Shown piece by piece: positions 61,059 through 64,000 of a stretch of DNA of 64,000 nt. Each line of letters begins with the position of its first letter. Positions within the stretch are counted from its first letter, which is position 1. Position numbers and translations under genes: made by a program. Origin of the DNA: Gorsachius magnificus (lineage: Eukaryota; Chordata; Aves; Pelecaniformes; Ardeidae); assembly GCA_034008185.1 (NCBI GenBank), contig CM067081.1:1984001-2048000 (forward strand), written 5' to 3'. The notes below the pieces were generated by a model. The model was given only the letters and a program-made list of their open reading frames with translations. It made no database searches and was not told where the DNA came from.

Positions 61059-62740
61059 GTAAGAAGGGTTTCCATGGGGTCTGAGCCATAGTTTCGCCTC
61101 TTGGGTGGGACATAGACTTGTCCTGGATGAAGAACTCTCTGTGTGTCCAATGTTCTGCCTGCAGCCTTGCACACAGCTAATGGCAGTCTGCTGGTTTTGC
61201 TTGCTGGTTATCGCTCCTTTGCAGGCAAAAATTAATGAGTTTGCTCCTGGTACTGATCTAACTTGGTTTTCAGGTTAGCAGAGGAGACCTTTTGTTTGGT
61301 TCACCCTAGAGGGATGCACTCTTGCATAGAATCATAGAATCATTTAGGTTGGAAAAGACCTTTAAGATCATCAAGTCCAACCATTAGCCTAACCCTGCCA
61401 TCCCAATGCTAAACCCTGGCCCTAAGCACCTCATCTATCCTTTTAAATACCTCCAGGGATGGGGACTCGACCACCTCCCTGGGCAGCCCATTCCAGAGCA
61501 TCCTTAAATATATTATTCTGTCTGTTCCATAAGCAGAGGAATAACCAGGTTTCTCCATCTTCAGATACCGTTGCATTTCTATCCTCAGGTTCCTTCTTAG
61601 GATATTTATGGTCTTGCTTTTGTCTGATGAAATGAACGTTAACCTTGGTTTATGTATCCCAAATCCTCGGCGTTTTGTGTGCAGGATTGCTTCAAACTGC
61701 AATCAACTGGTAGCACGTTACATAAGGATATGGGCTGGGTTTATTTTTTCCAAAGCCCCTATTCCTCTCATTAACAGTTCTTAGGGTTGTATATTGAATT
61801 ATGCCAAGAAATGCATCATTCATTCTTTTACATCTGCATTAGCTGTGAAATAAGACTCTGTTACGGGATGGGATCCCTGTTGCAAGCAGAGATAGTGCAG
61901 CCTGGGTATGACAAGAACCACCCTGAGAGATTTACTGTGCTGATACTGAGGAGTGGATAGATGTAATTAATGCACGTGGGATGTCTTGAAATTTCAATCC
62001 TGGCACTTGTAGAGAGATATCCAGAAACCGAGAAGCTGTTTCGAGCACCCCGTTACTCCCAGAACAGAGTCGTTGGGGGCTGTGGTCTCCTTCCCCGTGT
62101 CCGCTGGAGGCACCGTGCAAATTCTTACCTAAAATCCCTCTGCAAAAAGCAGCTGCACCGGGCAGTCGCTGTGCTTCACGGCTGGGAGAGGATCCCTCCT
62201 TCTGCTGCATCCCGAGACACTCGGCTCTGGTGGGTTTAAATGAAGCACAGGAGCTCTGCTGCCCTTGGGCAATGAGCAGCAAAGCTCATCTTAATTTTCC
62301 CTGGAAGGGCTGGGGTTTTTTTTCCCTCATCTGCTTTTGCAACCCTCATTCCCTTCCAGTTTGGTCCGTAGCCATTTCAGATGGCTGCAGTGAGCTGCCC
62401 GGTGCCTTCAGCAGGTGGCAGTTGTCAGTGGGATGGTGGTTGCTCTGCTGCTGGGCTTTAGGGTGAAGGACAAATGGAAAAAAGATGAGTTAAGGGCTGA
62501 AAGTAGCATGGAAAATACGCTGGAGCTTCAGGTGGGTTTATCCCGTTCATGATGCTGGCTGATACCAACCACATGAGTCAAATGCCTGCGATTCAGGTCT
62601 CACAGGGAGAATAATATTTGGGAGAATTGAAGAAGAAGAAAAAAAAAAAAAGCAGCTGATGCTGTGCCTGCCCCTCGGATGCGGTCTGCTCCCCTGACGG
62701 AGCTCTCCTCCTCGCTAAATATTTCTCCACACTGTTGCAG
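61059..62740 (+). other. FAM168A: FAM168A last intron, about 1.7 kb
   Basis: The intron starts GTAAGA and ends with a pyrimidine-rich stretch, a plausible branch region (GCTAAAT near 62715) and ACTGTTGCAG. It contains one 5'-truncated CR1 (61325-61501, minus) and an A-rich tract (62628-62651). The rest is unique-looking and carries no gene. Confidence 0.85.
61325..61501 (-). mobile_element. LINE/CR1 3' end, group E
   Basis: CATAGAATCATAGAATCATT, then the group E 3' UTR and the last ORF2 codons up to CAGCCCATTCCAGAGCA. It lies 267 bp after the exon 60884-61058. Confidence 0.94.
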
Positions 62741-62853
62741 GAACCTTGTTGACCACCCCACAACACACCGCCATCGGAGCACATCCAGTTTCCGTGCCAA
62801 CGTACAGGGCTCAAGGAACACCCACCTACAGCTACGTACCTCCACACTGGTAA
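62741..62853 (+). CDS. FAM168A: FAM168A last coding exon and stop
   Basis: The exon begins in phase 1 after ACTGTTGCAG. It encodes [18 protein letters not shown], then [18 protein letters not shown], followed by TAA at 62851-62853. The C-terminal TYSYVPPHW ending is diagnostic of FAM168A (as I recall, FAM168B ends in VPPQW). The coding part is 113 nt including the stop. With the other four exons, 638 nt of coding sequence are in the window, all joining in one open frame. Only the first coding exon, and possibly one very short exon, are missing. Confidence 0.96.
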
Positions 62854-63214
62854 ACCCCCTGGCCAATTCATGTGAGTGCTGCCTTGGCGGGTCTTGCTGT
62901 ACCCTCGTCGCTTCATTAGCCACCGAGCACCGCTGTCGCTCCTCTCCCTCCTACAAAGCTGCTGAATCCCTTGGCCCGGGTCATGCTTTGGCTCCACAGG
63001 AGCCATTTAGCACTGCTCCCCAGCATGGATAGGCGCCCAGCTCACTCTCAGAGGGGCTACGGAGGGTGTTAGCCAAGCATGGTGTACCTTGACCTTGCAT
63101 CTTGCTGCTTGGTGCATGCGAGGTTTGACCTCCGTGTCAGCCGCTCTGAGGGCAGTCGGGCACTGTGAGGGTGGAAATTTTCCTGCTTTAAGTTTTTGGG
63201 TGCACCGTGCTCTT

Positions 63215-63821
63215 TCATAGAATCACAGAAGGGTTTGGGTTGGAAGGGACCTGCACAGCTCATCCAACCCCCTGCCATGGGTGAGAACACCTTCCACTAG
63301 ATTGGGTTGCTCAGAGCCCCGTCCAACTTGGCCTTGAACACTTTCAAGGATGGGACATCCATAACTTCTCTGGGCAACCCGTGCCAGCGCCTCACCACCC
63401 TCACAGTAAAGAATTTCTTCATAGAATCATAGAATGTTTTGGGTTGGAAGGGACCCCTAGAGGTCATCTAGTCCAACCCCCCTGCAGTGAGCAGAGACAC
63501 CAGATCAGGTTGCTTAGAGCCCCATCCAAACTGTCCTTGAATGTTCCCAGGGATGGGGCCTTCACCACCTCTCTGGGCAACCTGTTCCAGTGTTTCACCA
63601 CCCTCTTGTAAAGAATTTCCTCCTTATATCCAGTCTAAACCTGCCCTGTTTTAGTTTAAAACCATTACCCCTTGTCCTGACACAGCTGGCCCTACTAAAA
63701 AGATTTTTCCCATCTTTTTCTTCCTTACATCTAATCTAAACCCACCCTCTTTTGGTTTAAAACCATTACCCCTCATCCTATCACTATGCTCCCTGATAAA
63801 AGGAGTCCCTCACCATCTTTT
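63215..63821 (-). mobile_element. LINE/CR1, group C, split by a second CR1
   Basis: The left half (63215-63420) has terminal repeats, the group C 3' UTR and ORF2 end up to AGTAAAGAATTTCTTC. It resumes at 63724 with CTTACATCTAATCTAAACCC and continues to about 63821. Joined across the insert, the two halves are colinear with other group C copies. Confidence 0.92.
63421..63716 (-). mobile_element. LINE/CR1 3' end, group B, nested in an older CR1
   Basis: Octamers ATAGAATCATAGAATG start directly at 63421, followed by the group B 3' UTR and ORF2 end to CCTACTAAAAAGATTTTTCC. It is flanked by TTTCTTC at 63414-63420 and 63717-63723, a probable 7-bp target-site duplication. Confidence 0.92.
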
Positions 63822-64000
63822 GTATTACTTGAATATGGTTTCTTTTCTCTGCTAAAATGTGCTGGGAGATCATCCTGTTCATCAGCACCAGTGTTGTGTG
63901 CAGCTGTCTGCAACCGGCTGCAGGCTCCCGTCGTGCTCCGGCGCCCAGAAATCCCAGCTGCTCCTTGAAACGCCCTCCGCGTGTTGCCGGAGCCCTTGGT

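Larger units (their letters stand above)
62854..64000 (+). other. FAM168A: FAM168A 3' UTR (partial, extends past window)
   Basis: The sequence after the TAA has no further coding similarity and I see no AATAAA or ATTAAA signal before the window ends. Human FAM168A has a 3' UTR of several kilobases, so this region is probably all UTR. It includes a nested pair of minus-oriented CR1 copies (63215-63821) that would be transcribed antisense to their own coding direction. In human the next gene downstream is RELT in tail-to-tail orientation; nothing of it is visible here. Confidence 0.65.

Noticed and set aside
1..64000. Endogenous retrovirus or LTR elements
   Set aside because: No gag, protease, integrase or envelope-like frames and no paired LTRs were seen; all reverse transcriptase pieces are of CR1 type.

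Overview
The window is vertebrate nuclear DNA, almost certainly from a bird. It contains the 3' half of one gene on the + strand, FAM168A, set in long introns full of LINE/CR1 retrotransposon fragments. Five coding exons are recognisable by their encoded protein and by matching splice phases: 38339-38419, 51039-51164, 59345-59487, 60884-61058 and 62741-62853, the last ending in TAA. The exon with the start codon was not found and probably lies before position 1, so positions 1-38338 read as part of a very long 5' intron. No other protein-coding gene, rRNA, tRNA or CRISPR array could be supported.

The assignment to birds rests on about 35 CR1 copies. They have the avian-type 3' terminal octamer repeats (ATTCTATG or a close variant) and an ORF2 reverse transcriptase with a FADD catalytic motif. 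By my rough tally they cover about 15 kb of 64 kb (near 23%). That is high for a bird and closer to what is reported for CR1-rich lineages such as woodpeckers and hoopoe/hornbills; the order is inference. I sorted the copies into six informal groups by 3' end. A has a tail of GGGATTCTGGGATT type. B carries ACCCCTAGAGGTCA on the + strand of its minus-oriented copies. C carries CCATGGGCAGGGAC. D is extremely G+C rich. E carries TTTAAGATCATCAAGTCCAA. F is an older type seen once. These letters are local labels, not database names.

Layout: 1-38338 intron with 23 CR1 copies; 38339-38419 Pro/Tyr-rich exon; 38420-51038 intron with 5 CR1 copies; 51039-51164 symmetric 126-nt cassette exon; 51165-59344 intron with 3 CR1 copies and an unexplained 717-bp ORF; 59345-59487 exon; 59488-60883 short intron mostly filled by a young antisense CR1; 60884-61058 exon; 61059-62740 intron with one CR1; 62741-62853 last coding exon; then 3' UTR holding a nested pair of CR1s.

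The most interesting signals are a mosaic CR1 whose 3' half is nearly identical to another copy 5 kb away, a G+C-extreme CR1 group with collapsed internal segments, a CR1 with an open ORF2 end but no 3' tail, the cassette exon with a weak donor, and the nested CR1 pair in the 3' UTR. No new biological system was evident.
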